64,000 nt of DNA from Hymenolepis diminuta (taxonomy: Eukaryota > Platyhelminthes > Cestoda > Cyclophyllidea > Hymenolepididae). The stretch lies in NCBI GenBank assembly GCA_900708905.1, contig CAADRB010000128.1, positions 53,579 through 117,578 of the forward strand. Direction: 5' to 3'. Every line of letters begins with the position of its first letter. Positions within the stretch are counted from its first letter, which is position 1. Under the pieces are notes generated by a model. The model saw only the letters and a list, made by a program, of their open reading frames with translations, searched no databases and was not told the origin of the DNA. Shown here one piece after another: positions 15,596-27,303 of this stretch. The position numbers and the translations under genes were made by a program.

Positions 15596-15661
15596 AAAGT
15601 AGAAATCAAGAAATATGTTGAAAAATGCAATTCATTAAGTGGAATCAAAGTTGAATTTTGA
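15596..15661 (+). CDS. Candidate terminal coding exon, copy 1 (unknown protein)
   Basis: A short open stretch after a CAG acceptor-like site (15593-15595) reads VEIKKYVEKCNSL then SGIKVEF and a stop. It is homologous to 17519-17575, which reads VEMQKYVEECEQL. In the best-matching block (KYVE.C) the base differences are mostly at third codon positions (TAT/TAC, GTT/GTC, GAA/GAG), the pattern expected of constrained coding DNA. I do not recognise the family, and no upstream exon was found. The residue pattern (charged, heptad-like, one Cys) could be a helix. The mariner relic begins about 100 bases downstream. It may be a last exon, an exon remnant, or a small duplicated fragment. Confidence 0.35.
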   Translation, partial: KVEIKKYVEKCNSLSGIKVEF

Positions 15662-15764
15662 GTGGGAATTACGACTGCTGGAAAGCGGAAATTGAATAAA
15701 ATTAATTGTTGAATAAAGTTAATTACTTTGTCGTTTTTCTAATATTTAAGGTCGTGACAGGTAA

Positions 15765-16610
15765 TAAATATGGGACTTACTTCAGTAATNAAATATCTTC
15801 AAATGTCTGAAGGAACACTAGGGAATGTTCTTCATCAAGACCCCGATACAAATCTAACACGTTCTTAGATGAGGTCAGCTGATGTTGAGAGAATCGTTTA
15901 TTGCGTGCAAGGCCACTTTTAAACAAATAGAAGCACCCGGAGAAATAGGAGTGTCTTTGATTTTACTTTGAGGAAAAATACTTCCACCAGGATCAAAAAG
16001 TCAACCAAAGAAGTGATAGGTGGCTGGCTATGTGGGGGCGGACTCCACTGTAATTCCAACTCTTATGCGTGCGTATGAACTTTCCACCAACAGTGATGGC
16101 TTTAGGTGTTGTGAAGGGCAGTGAGGGAGGGACACATCATTATTCAACTTCTTCCACAGGGCTTCAGAGTCAATGTAAATGCAGATGCAGATGCCTATGT
16201 TGAGACTCTTCAAAGCGTTGTTGTTAAGTCACCTTGGGTAGACAACGCAGCTAATGGAGGAAGATCCTATGTCTTCCAACAAGACTTGGCTTCATCCCAT
16301 TAAAGCACTCAAAACCCGCAATTGAATGGTCGCCAATTTTCATTATCATATCACACTAAACTTCTTGTGACCTTCTAACTCACCAGACCCTATTCCTTCG
16401 GATTAATACATGTGTGGGGAGGGAGTGTGTGGTTGAAAAGGAGGTTGACAAGCATTCCTGCAACCCAAATTCTCTATCATGGAACCTATAGCCTGAGGAA
16501 CGGAGGACAGTAATAAGCGTCGCCTAATGGTAGTTTGCAGTTGCTTTTGGACTCGAATTGAGCGGGCGACAGAGGCCGAAGGGGGATATAAAGAACAAAA
16601 CCTACGTTAA
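15765..16610 (+). mobile_element. Decayed mariner (Tc1/mariner) transposase
   Basis: Conceptual translation across several frameshifts and stops gives a recognisable mariner transposase from about its first quarter to its C terminus. In order: SEGTLGNVLHQD (helix-turn-helix region, 15806 on), LLNK.KHPE, EEKYFHQDQKVNQRSDRWLA (about 15975-16030), NFPPTVMALGVV, a run through LPQGFRVN and YVETLQSVVVKSPWVD, VFQQDLASSH (about 16272-16300), PSNSPDPIPSD, and a C-terminal block RLMVVCSCFW.RIE.A.EAEGGY ending at TAA 16608-16610. The first catalytic Asp of the D,D34D triad appears replaced by Glu (EEK), while the second (QQD) is kept. With stops, frameshifts and an internal N at 15790 it is certainly inactive. 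The N-terminal part and terminal inverted repeats could not be placed. Confidence 0.9.
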
Positions 16611-17517
16611 TATTATGTTTACTTGATTTATTACAAAAACAGTAGGTTTCAATCATTACGAGTTTCATTTCCCTTTTTCTGACAGTGCGTGAGGTGTCCT
16701 CAGATGCCTTACGCACCCGGTACATACCTTTTCGGCTGGAAAGGAGTTGATAGGATAATTGATATCTTAATGTTAATATTATTAATATATCATTTATTAT
16801 TAAAACGTAAACTTTAAAAGTGAATTCTTATATTTAATAAATAACTAAACAAAAACAGTTAAAATCAAATTAATTATTTCAATTCTACAATAAAAAATTG
16901 TTAATTAACCAAAAATCTATCATTACATTAAATAAATTAATTCACATTTTGAATTAATTAATATGCACTTCTAAAATATCCAAAAATAGCATTTAATGCT
17001 ATTTAGAATTGTGGAAAAAAGGAGTAAAAGATTACTAAAAGTTCACATTTTTGCGTATTAAGGGTGCGAATGCGGCCCCCTTTTTTGCTTTTGAAGTGAA
17101 AAACGAAACGGAGCTGTGTCGGCAATCTGGATGTACTTTGCCGTAATAGAACACCTTCAGGAAAAGTTCAGCCAGAAAACTGCGGAGGCTTAAATCACTT
17201 TAATTAATAAGATAAACCTTTCAGGGATTAATTGCTTATATCTTCTAGCTCAAAGCTGTACATATTAGATAGGAATAGAAGGGGTCCAATCCTTGCTTTG
17301 ACTAATTAACAGCATTTATTAAGAAGGATCGATCTTGAAACTTCAATTAATTAATTTTTTGCGAAGATTGAAGAAGTAGAAGGAAATTTTTTTGACAACA
17401 AGCAGTTATCATGACCTTAAAATAGCTGGAGCCGGGATAACCGGAACATTCAAGTAAGGGAGAACTCAGTTAGCAATATTCACTCATTGACTGAGATTTT
17501 TCTTTCCGATATTTCAG

Positions 17518-17575
17518 AGTAGAAATGCAGAAATACGTCGAGGAATGCGAACAATTAGATTTAAAGGGAAAATAA
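17518..17575 (+). CDS. Candidate terminal coding exon, copy 2 (unknown protein)
   Basis: The sequence ATTTCAG at 17511-17517, preceded by a T-rich tract, is a good splice acceptor. It is followed by an open stretch VEMQKYVEECEQLDLKGK and a TAA stop (17573-17575). The first 13 residues match copy 1 at 15599, with mainly synonymous-type differences. Candidate upstream exons were sought; a 31-codon open stretch ending near 17193 contains AVIEHLQEKFSQKTAEA, but it ends in a stop, so it cannot simply be joined. Tandem duplication of a small gene, with mariner landing between the copies, would explain the layout. This is inference, and the function is unknown. Confidence 0.4.
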
Positions 17576-19599
17576 CAACATTTAAGGGAATAATATTTAA
17601 TTAATTAGAATTATGAACTTTATTTTACCTTTTTGAAACTAATTAACTCGATTAGGTGCTAAAGAAAAGGAATCCCATATGCCTCTCCGACGAAAATAGT
17701 TGAATAGTTAAATGAATACAATTTTAACAAGTGAAAGTTCGAGAACTCAACAGGTTGATCCCTTTTCACGTGAACTGTGCCCTAATTTTTGTGAGAAATA
17801 ACATTCAATTGATAGTTAAACATCTTAGAAATTTAAATAACGAATGTTCTTTTTCTGAGAGGTTTGGAACATTTGACCACTTTCTATTCTGCTGTCTTGG
17901 CCATTAATTTCTAATATGATCGACCTTCCAAATTAGTCAACTGGTCGCGAGGAAAACTTACACGTTGTACTCTGAATTCGGAAACTTTATCAAAGGTAAG
18001 AGTGCGGGACGTTTGTCCTGCCGTAGGTAATAACGTTGCCATTGTATTGAAATAGCTCCTAGCTTTTACATTTCAATACACTGAAGAAGTAACTCTCTGG
18101 AACACCAAATTTTCTGCATTTCAACGCCCTTTCCTTCTTTCTTTTCCCATCTTGTAATTGCAATGCTTCCTTCTATTGGTAAACTCATGGAGATATTTTC
18201 TTTTTATTTCGTTGAGCAGTCTCGAAGTAGGACTGGCCGTGTGACCGATTTCATTCTCACATTATCTCGTATGTATTACTGATCAACCCGCAAGTCTTTA
18301 GAAAGCTGATTTCTAGCAGAGTATTGGATACTAATAGTATGACTTTGTTTACAAAAGGCAATAGTTGTTGTGGAAGAAGTGATTAACACATAGCAATCTT
18401 TTCTTACACAATAATATGTCTGCATGATAATGTCAAAATTGTAAATAGTTAGCTTGTACTTATAAAAGTTTCCCCATGTGATTTGTAGACATTTCAGAAT
18501 GTATGGATCCAGATACAAATATATGAAATGTAACTCTCCGTGTGGATTGCCGCGGTCTCCATCTCGGACAACCTGCCTTGACGTGCTGCTTCAATCATGA
18601 AATGGTATCAAAATACGATCCGAGAGGGGGCAGACACAAATTTTCGTTGGCATAACGGAAACTAATTACAGTTCAAATAGACCTCCATTTAGTTCACTTA
18701 AACAATTTAGGGGTTAACCTCTGTATTAATAATGATGGGAAGAAAATATGAAATAAAATATTTCGACAAGGAAAATTATTTATCAGGTATTGATAACTAT
18801 ATTTTCACCTTGACAAGAATATCATTCGATTACCTGTGTCTTACCCTCCTAATTTGTATTAATTGGATTATTTTCCATGAAATAAATGTCAGAAGATATT
18901 TTTCGCTTTACCATGGTTACTGGCAGTAGATAGTAAAGACTGCGATGTTGGTTTAAGAGCAGCATTCAGGAATGGGATAATTTTGAGGTTTCTCCGAGAA
19001 GTAACTTGTCTTTCACTTTTCATTTTAACGATCACATCTTGTATCGGGGTTTGCAATCAGGCAAATCAAATCTGTGACCTCAACTTCCACTTTGACCCCT
19101 GCTTTTGTTATCAGCGCAGTCTCATTTTAATCGAGATTCTCTCGGCTTAATGAGTATAAAACGCATCTGGCCTATCAATTTAGACCTTCTGGACAACCGT
19201 CATCGTTGGAAAAATATCTTCAAATGTTCTCCTTCAATAAACGAACATGGCGAGCGACTTCCAACCAATCAGATGTAATAATAGTTACAATTTTTAGTAT
19301 CACTCTTCAAACAAACAAGGGAATCGATATTTTTATAAAAATTAATTGGTGCAACTCTAATTTAATTTAGACCTGTCATAAAATTTTTAAAAAAATTATT
19401 AATTTTTGTTTTCTTGTGGGTATTAAAGTGGAACATTATTTACCTTTCAATTGATCATACCTCTCTTTGAAAAATTAAATTTGCATCATCCTAATTAAAT
19501 CGCGAAATAAATTTTCCGTAATATTATTTCTATTTGAAAATAAAATTTTTATTTTTTGCCCTGCGGTCTCTGTTGTGCTATGATTATGCATGATCGTGA
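17576..19599. other. No gene seen
   Basis: AT-rich sequence with short chance frames on both strands. No splice-consistent exon, RNA gene or family match was recognised. Confidence 0.5.
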
Positions 19600-19710
19600 T
19601 GCCTTTGAAAGAAGTGAACTGAAGCGGTAAGATCGACCATCACAATAAAAACAGCCAGTCAGAACGCACCGGAGATTGTGGAAAGGAATTCAATCCCCAT
19701 TTCAGCGGGA
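19600..19710 (+). repeat. Unassigned dispersed repeat R1, copy D
   Basis: The core GAAGCGGTAAGATCGACC matches the + strand copy at 49.6 kb (GAAGCGGCAAGATCAACA) and the flanking GAAAGAAGTGAA resembles GGAAGAAAAGCGAA there. The following part (AACAGCCAGTCAGAACGCACC) resembles the minus-strand copy at 53.4 kb, and more weakly 14460-14535. Copies differ by indels in every frame, so present copies are not under coding constraint. Family and boundaries are unknown. Confidence 0.45.
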
Positions 19711-20599
19711 AAATTAGAATATTTAAATTTAAAAACTGCAGCGATCGATTACTCATTGAGTGAAAATTTTACAGTTCAAATTCGAAAACCTCTCTCTCTG
19801 TCTCTCACTTTTCGATTCCTACCCGTCCGATTTCGGTTGATTTCTGGCAGTTAAAAATTAGAAATGATTTCACCATTGCTCTAGTTCATAATATGATAAT
19901 CGTCGAAATTCCATCAAAATACTTTAGAAATAAATGGGTTTGATTCAAATGGAAGCCTTATCAAGAAGAAATCAACGCCATACTTCCCACGATGAAACAA
20001 ACCCCGAACTTCACCCAAAGTCAATATCTGATGAAATATTTTGAATTCATAGTTAAGTGTTTTCAATAAGAATAATGAGAAGACAATAGAAGAGCTATTA
20101 CTAACTGGATGGCGGATTCTGCATTTTGATACCTAAATCTTCATCCTTTCCCTTTTGGCAAAGTAATTGTCAGGTATTATCATTTAAGCGGGAAGTTGAC
20201 AATGGGCATAACCAGGCACCGAGCTATTTCACTGGTGATCTATTAAATTTCCAGTTTAAAGCTGAAGGTATAATAAAATAATAACTGGAAAGACCGTTTC
20301 AAGGAAAAAATTGAGTAACTTTTTAATCATTACTTATTTACAATGACAAATCAACTTCATTTCTAAGATTTAAATAAAAAATATGTTCTCTATTTTTCTG
20401 GTGCAGCAGGGAGTTTCCGCTGTCTGATATTTTAAAGGAGACCGAATTGTTTTCTGATACATTGCGATCAAGGGCAGGGACTTTTGCCTGAAGGTTAAAG
20501 TATTGCTAAGAGATCTCATTTAATAGAAGAAAATGACTGACTATGAAGTAGACATTTTAGCGGAAATCCAGTAGCTATCCACTCGGTTATCAAAGTTGA

Positions 20600-20700
20600 C
20601 TCCCAGTAATAGCATAGCCGGCCACGTCACTTGATTGTCAAACTGCGAGCATCCCAGATGTAGTCTCGTTTAAAACCCCTAGGATCGATCCCGAAAATTA
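20600..20700 (+). repeat. Possible tRNA-like SINE remnant
   Basis: A higher-GC patch contains a run from AGCCGGCCACGTCACTTG to GTCAAACTGCGAG, followed by CGTTTAAAACCCC, which looks like a degraded box B (GTTYRANNCC). A second box-B-like string, GGATCGATCCC, follows. It is unlike family S1 in detail. Spacing of about 50 nt from the possible box A suits a tRNA-derived head, but the call rests on pattern only. Confidence 0.3.
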
Positions 20701-23533
20701 GAGGTAATGGCAAGTGGACGATTGATGAATTCTAAATTCAAATGCTTGAAAATGGCCGAGTTAAGAATATTCTTGGTATTCCATAGATTTTACAAGTTTA
20801 AATTACGTGAGAGCATACGAGCATGCAAAAGGGCGGACAAATATAATTTTGATGAAGAAGACGTCGGTGAAAATGTCAGAGCATCAAGATCCTTTCTGCC
20901 TGTAAATTCTGGAAACACTGAAAATTTCAATTGCTTATAACGAGCATAGTACGCTCTACAATGTCCTGGAATTCAAATTTAATAGTTTGCTTCCCGGGTA
21001 CACATGAGTGGGATAGTATCAGGATGCTCGACATTCGGAGCATGCTGATAGGTTAACTCGATTCCGTGGTTGAGCATGCCACATGATGTTTCTTATAACC
21101 ACGAATGATAAAGATTTTTTAGCATAGGAAGAACTTCAAATATATTTTTAGTCGGAATTCTACCTTCAATATTTACTTCATTCCGTCGCTTCTTGTTGGC
21201 CCACTTTATGGTTTCCCAAGTTTAAATGATTTCTCACTGGTATAATTAAATTAATTCTTAATAGATTTATTAATTATTACTTTGAAAACAAAGACGGAGG
21301 TGACAGATTAGATACACATATTGCAAACCCAATAAGGAGAATTCTCAGCAACACCAATTAAGTTTGACTACTAGAGGGGACGGGGAAATTTTACTGTCTC
21401 CTGATACTACTCATCCAATCATGCTTTTTGAGAACGATAAAGCCTCCTAATTTCTTAATTCAACTTTTATTATAAATTATATAGACGGTAAGCTTATATA
21501 TGAAAACTCCTTCCTAACGCATTGAATTATGTGCCGTCTAATGAGTAGCTAATTACAACGAGGTTGAGAGGTGGGAGTGAAGAAGTGAGCTTTTAGTTTG
21601 AATACTCAACAAATGTTAAAAATCAATGTGTACAAGTCACGGCTATGACTTGGGGAACTTAGGGCTGTGGCGCGCTAGTCAAATATGAAACCTGTGATCT
21701 CAAGCAGAGGTGGAAGTTGCCTCAATCGCAATGACGTCAACAGACTAAGTGAGGGTGTTTATATGATTGCTCACTTTTATGGTTAGTTCAAATTAGTCAT
21801 CCATCTTTTCAGTTCGTAGTTTTCCACTTTAATTGAGCAAAAAAGGGATTCGCTGAAGATCTTATAAATATTTGTGTGCTTGTGGAGAAAACTTTGTGTA
21901 CAAAATACTGACTGGAGAAATGAAGGTATAGCAACATCGAACAAGAAAGAATCCGAGGGAGAATAGAGGGCAGGGGGGATTGATCAAATACAGTCCTAAC
22001 TCTTATCGGAAATTGAACTGTTCATGGCCCCAAACTTAGTAATTTGTATTATCCGGCTAAGTGAAGCAACAATTTTCCGAATGACCTTGAGCTACTGATG
22101 GGGATTCTGAACCAAGTTCGAAACCAATTGGAGTCGGCCAACTGAAAAGACGCGTCAAATCATTCAGTTTCTTCATCTGAAAAATAGAAATAGAGCCTTA
22201 TATCAATAGGGAAGCCAAAAAAGAGTGCAGAAATTCTCCAATCAACTCAACATATTATTAAGAATATATGAATGCCCGTTTTTTAATAAAGATAGTACGC
22301 GTTTAACCAATCGCGCGAGCCTATGTATGGTTAAAGCAGGGAGAAAATAATTTTAGGAAAAAAGTGGGGAAATTTGAAATAACTATGACTCAGCAATAAT
22401 TATTTAAATCCCTACCTTAAAAATAATATTTTTTATATCATTTTTGGATTCTGGATGATATGTTATTTTGAAAAAACACGCTGGCAGAGTTAACTGAGCC
22501 CTCTGTGAAAAGCTCGGCGTAAGCTTTCATAATTATATTAACTGTGCAATTGTTTACATAGGCGCTGAGGATTCATCTGCAAATTGAGCTTCTCTTATCC
22601 TAATGTACTCTGAGAAAATTTCGCATCTCTCTGTGAATTAAGGGTTTAACGCAAATCGAATATCACCCCGTAGGAATGATGAAGCAAAGGAAATCTGAGC
22701 GTAAAGTTTACACCTTCTTATCAGAATGGAATAAAAAAGTGGACTTTATTTATAAAAAGAGCACAGAGAGACGAATAAAAAAACGTATTATCAACTACGG
22801 CGGGACAAATTCACGAGGAACTGTAAATCGATCCAATAGGGGTTTAGTGATACGGAATGGATTGAATTAAGAAGTAGAGCTAGACCATCAAAACCGCTTT
22901 AGCTTTGAATCCAGATGCTTGATAGTTTCTTGCAGGATGCAGTCTAATGCTTCATTTTCTACTGTCCTCATCTTTAGTGTTCAGTATTTCGTTCTCTGGG
23001 TTCCTTGTTTGGATTTGTCTTTAAGGAATTCGGACCTAACTTACCTGATGAATAATTTCGATGGAGGACGAAGATACAGATAAATCCAATGGCATTACCG
23101 AAAGCAAAATTAGATCAATCAGTCAATTTGTAAAGTGAACGAGATCTCACCATGGAGTTGGGAGTAAAAAGGGTGAATTCTTCCACATTGAAGAGCATGC
23201 ACAAATCAATTCTTTGGAGTTCAAATGAGAATAAGACTTGTGATGTACTGACTGCATTACACACTTGTTCTTTTCCCCATTCCTCGTTTGCTGAACTTTT
23301 ATTCTTCTAATGGACAAGATCCTGTCAGATGATGCAAGCTATTTGAATTTGATCTGGCACTCTGGAGATCACTCAAAGTTAATGGAAAATTGTATTTAAG
23401 TAATTATCACCGGTATTGTTACCAAAGTAATAAAAAAAGTTATAAAATTCTTAATTATGGGAAGAAACAGAGATCGGGTATCAGAAAGTTCAACAAACGA
23501 TAAAAGAGAGGGTATCTAAAAGAATTTGAAGGC
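20701..23533. other. No gene seen
   Basis: Contains a 77-codon open frame beginning at 20707 just after the SINE-like patch, and a Lys/Arg-rich 64-codon frame near 22676. Neither has recognisable domains or splice context, and both are compatible with chance. Confidence 0.45.
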
Positions 23534-23845
23534 AACGTCAAGGTATCAAAGAGTCTTACTCTACTTGATTTTTGAACTTTGGTTGTAAAATTTTAATGAA
23601 GTGGGCCGTCTGCGTTTCAAAATTCACCTTCCATGATTTGCCCCATGAACTGCAGCAAATGCTTGTCTGTGAAGTTCAGTATTTATTGACCAATCGATCT
23701 TGCTACCTCGAATGGTTTTGATTTCTTCCAGTGGCTGAGGAGACAGAATTTCTAACATCGTCAACTTACGGTTTTAGCATAGCAAAGGCGGATTAGTTAA
23801 AAATCTCCAGTTAAGAGAGCTTCACAAGCGGTAATCACTCAAGGT
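23534..23845 (-). repeat. Unassigned dispersed repeat R1, copy C
   Basis: Shares an exact 27-base block (23534-23560 with 53215-53241, same orientation) with copy B, followed by a near-match (CTTGATTTTTGAACT against TTTGATTTTTCGACT). Further along both carry the CTGCAGCAAAT.CTT segment. On the minus strand the translation includes INTELHRQAFAAV, against VNTEHRREVFAAV in copy B and INTEHRRQVFAAI in copy A. The end at 23836-23845 (CCTTGAGTGA on minus) matches the start of copy A. Frames are broken. It was probably a protein-coding element or duplicated exon in origin; identity unknown. Confidence 0.55.
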
Positions 23846-26394
23846 GAACCCAAAATATTCATTAATATTAAATAAAAGTACATTTAAATAATCGTTGTTT
23901 TCTTCGTAAATAAGACTAATAAAAACTTTATTATCATTAATTAAATAAAAGCTTCTAGATACTCCCAGTAGCCAGATAGTTCAAATATTTAGACGAAGGG
24001 GGGGGGGTATAGATGGGTAACTTGGGAATTTTCTGAACTATTAAGAGGGATTAATGGAATTAAAGTCTAGAAGTTTGACCCGAAATCCTTTGGCCTGTCA
24101 GCATGAAATGAATTGTAAAGATATTGAAATGGTGATTCTCCCTGGAGAGGTGAATTCTCACAGATTTTAAAAATGTGGGGTTTTAAAGAGGAGAAATACG
24201 TAATGAGCCCAAAAAAGTATGAAATGGAGGAGGGGTTCAACAAGAAGAAATTGTACTAAAGTTAGAGCATTGAGAACTTTACTGTTTTGGAATTCTGAAA
24301 TTAGAGAGTTGTTCACATTCTTATAAGGGATAATGTTAAACTTTGCAATCCTCGAATTATTTAGTTAATGGACAAATTAAAACAGCAGTTTAAGGTTGGA
24401 CAAGGATCAGGATAAAATAAACTAATGAGTAAAGTAATTCCTTACTAGATGGTGGTTATCAGAAAATGCTCGGGAAATAACTAAGATCAAATTACCAATT
24501 ACTAAGTTTGATCGATCAGCCAACAAGTTTTGAACGTCACGAATATTAACCCTCGATCTGGAAAAACAGGAGCCAAACCTTGAAATTTGAACTTTGGAAA
24601 ATTAGAATATAAATTAATTTAAAAATACAGGCAACCTGATAAATTCGAAATTTAATTGGAGCGGTTTATTGGCCTTGATATTTTCCTCCAGTCTCTCCCT
24701 TTCCCCAGTGGATTATGTCACTACTCTCTGTATTCCTCCAGCTTTCAATGACAAAAGTCTATTTTTCCGCTTTCATTTGAGTAATACTACTAAAACCATT
24801 TCGGTGAGTTAAAAAGACTTCTTTATAATTAATCATAAACATTATTAAGATTAAAACTATAAAAAAAGAGAATAATAATACTTATATCTCCGGTTTAATC
24901 CAGTATATTCAATCGATAAAGACCGTCATTTTGGGCCACATTCAGTCGCTATGCATCCATTGACTTGGAGTTTTTATGACGGTTTCCCGATGCTGACCCC
25001 TGGGGCTGGCAGTTCAAAAATTGAAATTCGTTGCAGTGGGGAAGTCATAAAATTTGCAGAGGCCACATTTCCTTCAATCGATAATTCACCCCAAGAAGGG
25101 AAAAAGAAGAAAATATGGGAACATTCCATTTAATAAAATATGTTTTTAAGGGTTCGAATTGGGTTCAGCCAGCCTCCAGGCATTGTAAATACTTAATAGT
25201 AATTCTTAATGAAGATAAAAATGTTATTATTTTTTTAAATTAAATTTATTAAAATTTTAACATAACCCTAAGTACTAATATACTTGTTTTTTTCAGGTTG
25301 AATTGAATAAACAAATTCTATTTATATATTTCTGATTTAGTAAAAATATTACGATTAAAATAAAATATTTATTAAATATTGTAAATTTAAAATTAACTCT
25401 AAAATATCTGATAAATAAATTTAAAGGGTTAATATTTTTCATAGGCAGAAATACGACGTAAGAAACTCAATTGACGGCGGGTAGCTTCGGGGTCACAGTT
25501 ACCAGTCTCTAATGTCAATACAGTGTATCATTCGGAGATCAATCAAATAGTGCTTGATCTTACTTTGTGTGTGTACACATTGAAGAGCGAACCGATTTGT
25601 GAAGATCGGTCGACGCAGACTCGAAACCATCATTATTCAATCGCATTTAGTTACATTTAATTAGATATAAATGACTTAATGAAAGTTCATTAATGTTAGC
25701 GCCTTATTCATGGAAAATTTCATTGCCAAGTTGGTCAGACTTTGAAGTGGAGGAGGAGAAAGGTGTGTCAATAGAGAGGAGAGGCGCTAAAATCCGTGGA
25801 AATATTGCACTTCCACAATGTAATGACCAGGAAAATTTTGATTCAGTGTAATACTGTTTCCCAGTTATTAATAAATGCTCAATAAAATCGGAATATATTT
25901 AAATGTTTGAACTACGAGATATTCCCGCTCAAAGGTTGCAGATAAAAACTGATATAGGCAAGAAATCGTGGAGTTTTTTGACGTTTTAAACAATCTCTGC
26001 CACATAATTCGAATATTTTTCCCAGTTATAATTTGAATAATAAAATCTACCAAAATAAATTTTTTATTTCTTCTGTTAGGGTGTCAGTAAGAAACTGTTT
26101 TTGTTATTTCGCATTATAAAGGATATTTTTATAAAGCCATTATAGTGGGGAGGTATTATCGTTTTGTCTTTGTTTAGTTAAAGTCAGTCAGAACTCGCTG
26201 TAATTAACCCAAATAACGAACAAGGTTAATTAAAACAAATTCTATAAACAGAGACTGCAGAGAATCAAAATTAATTTATTTGATTATAAATGCCGGATAA
26301 GTTGGTTGTTGCGAATCAGTGGGTTTATACACCATTGGACTTGGGATTCGAGAGCTATACATCTTGTATGTTTGTTTAAAGTGTTGTCTTAGTA
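23846..26394. other. No confident gene; one higher-GC open stretch near 25480-25660
   Basis: Mostly AT-rich. Around 25470-25660 (+) a 60-codon frame without an ATG is open across a locally GC-richer patch, and contains SNVNTVYHSEINQIVLDL then TLCVYTLKSEPICEDRST. No family is recognised and no clear splice pair bounds it. It could be an isolated exon, a transposon relic or chance. Confidence 0.35.
23998..24007. repeat. Poly-G tract
   Basis: A run of ten G residues (C on the other strand) in AT-rich DNA. No function can be assigned. Confidence 0.9.
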
Positions 26395-26400
26395 TTTATT
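26395..26400 (-). terminator. Possible poly(A) signal of insulin-like gene A
   Basis: AATAAA on the minus strand (TTTATT on +), 172 bases past the stop codon of gene A. It is the nearest canonical hexamer I found downstream. In AT-rich DNA such hexamers are common, so this is weak. Confidence 0.3.
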
Positions 26401-26571
26401 GATGTCATCAAAGTAAGGGAAAGGAGATTGGAGAAAGAGAGAGAGGAAAAATAATGATTGTCGACTGTTTCCTTTACAAAAATAAAGATTGCGATGAGGA
26501 GTAGTCAAGGAAAGAGGGAATCGGGAGATGTGTAGAATGTTGGAAGGATTGTTGTTATATAGCGGATTTTG

Positions 26572-27201
26572 CTAGTCCTTGGCACAATACTGCTCTAAAA
26601 ACCTCCTTGTACATCCACGGCAACAGCACTCTGTAATGATTGTATAGGGCTCATAACGCAAGTAGAGCGCACAAAATTCGTCGTGCTTCCTTCGTCGAAC
26701 TTTTCCCGGTTTATACAATTGTGTGGCTCGATCTGAAATAAGACCATTCACGGTTATTACTCGGGAGTAGCCACATAGTACAAAAGCACTTTCTAAACAG
26801 ACTTGAATCAAAATTTCGCCAGGATTTAACCTCATGTAATATACAAATCAAATTCAGTGACTCTTACGTAGTCTGAGGCCACGTCTGACACGACCAGAGT
26901 CAGCATATGGAGAATAAGTTCCACGATCTCCACACTGTTGTTTGAGGTTGACAATGAGCTGGTATCCACACATTATCCTACGGGGATCAGAGACGCCTGT
27001 CCGCTTTTCGGCTTCTTGGCTCAGAGAAACGTTGGTATCTTGGTATTCTTCAGTTCCTACCTCTGTAGAACTAGCCATGGGGATAGTTAAACGGATGGTG
27101 AAAAATAGAGAAAGGAGGAGCAAAGTGAAACGATAATTTGAAAACCTCAAATTGACGCTGGAAAGCGGTGCTGTGTCAACTGCGCGGTTGACATGAGACA
27201 T
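26572..27201 (-). CDS. Insulin-like peptide prohormone A (2 exons)
   Basis: Join of exon 1 (27201-26868) and exon 2 (26732-26572), 164 residues. The intron 26867-26733 (135 bp) starts GTAAGAGT and ends TTATTTCAG. It is phase 1, as in classical insulin genes, splits a His codon (C/AT), and the frame carries through. The start is the first ATG with A at -3; the frame extends 5' only to a TTG. A hydrophobic stretch at residues 25-36 serves as signal peptide, although its N-region is long. KR at 66-67 precedes the B chain (CGYQLIVNLKQQCGDRGTYS; Cys 78 and 90, C-x11-C). RVRR at 104-107 and RRRK at 124-127 bound a C-peptide of about 20 residues. The A chain (128-164) has CCCRGC then TRRFLEQYC, giving the insulin pattern CC-x3-C-x8-C plus an extra Cys at 149 and another at 132. 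Product: a secreted hormone or growth factor of the insulin/IGF/relaxin superfamily, probably acting through an insulin-type receptor. The specific physiological role is unknown. Confidence 0.93.
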
Positions 27202-27268
27202 TGTTGTCAAAGGTGGAGGAGAAGCGAAATGGTTGTCTTTAACACCCTTACTTTTTGTAAATAGGCGG

Positions 27269-27303
27269 TTTTATAGTAATGATGGAATAGAATTTCAGCC
27301 AAT
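27269..27303 (-). promoter_or_regulatory. TATA box and CCAAT box of insulin-like gene A
   Basis: Minus-strand TATAAAA at 27275-27269 lies 68 bases before the ATG, which puts initiation near 27240 and leaves a 5' UTR of about 40 nt with no need for an upstream exon. A CCAAT element (GCCAATCA on +, 27298-27305) lies 24 bases upstream of the TATA box. Gene B has the same pair in the same order with nearly the same spacing, which supports both as real promoter elements. No experimental support. Confidence 0.55.

Noticed and set aside
27199..27210. Longer start for insulin-like gene A at a TTG codon (27210)
   Set aside because: The extra three codons begin with TTG, not ATG. The ATG at 27201 has a favourable A at -3 and is the first ATG in frame.
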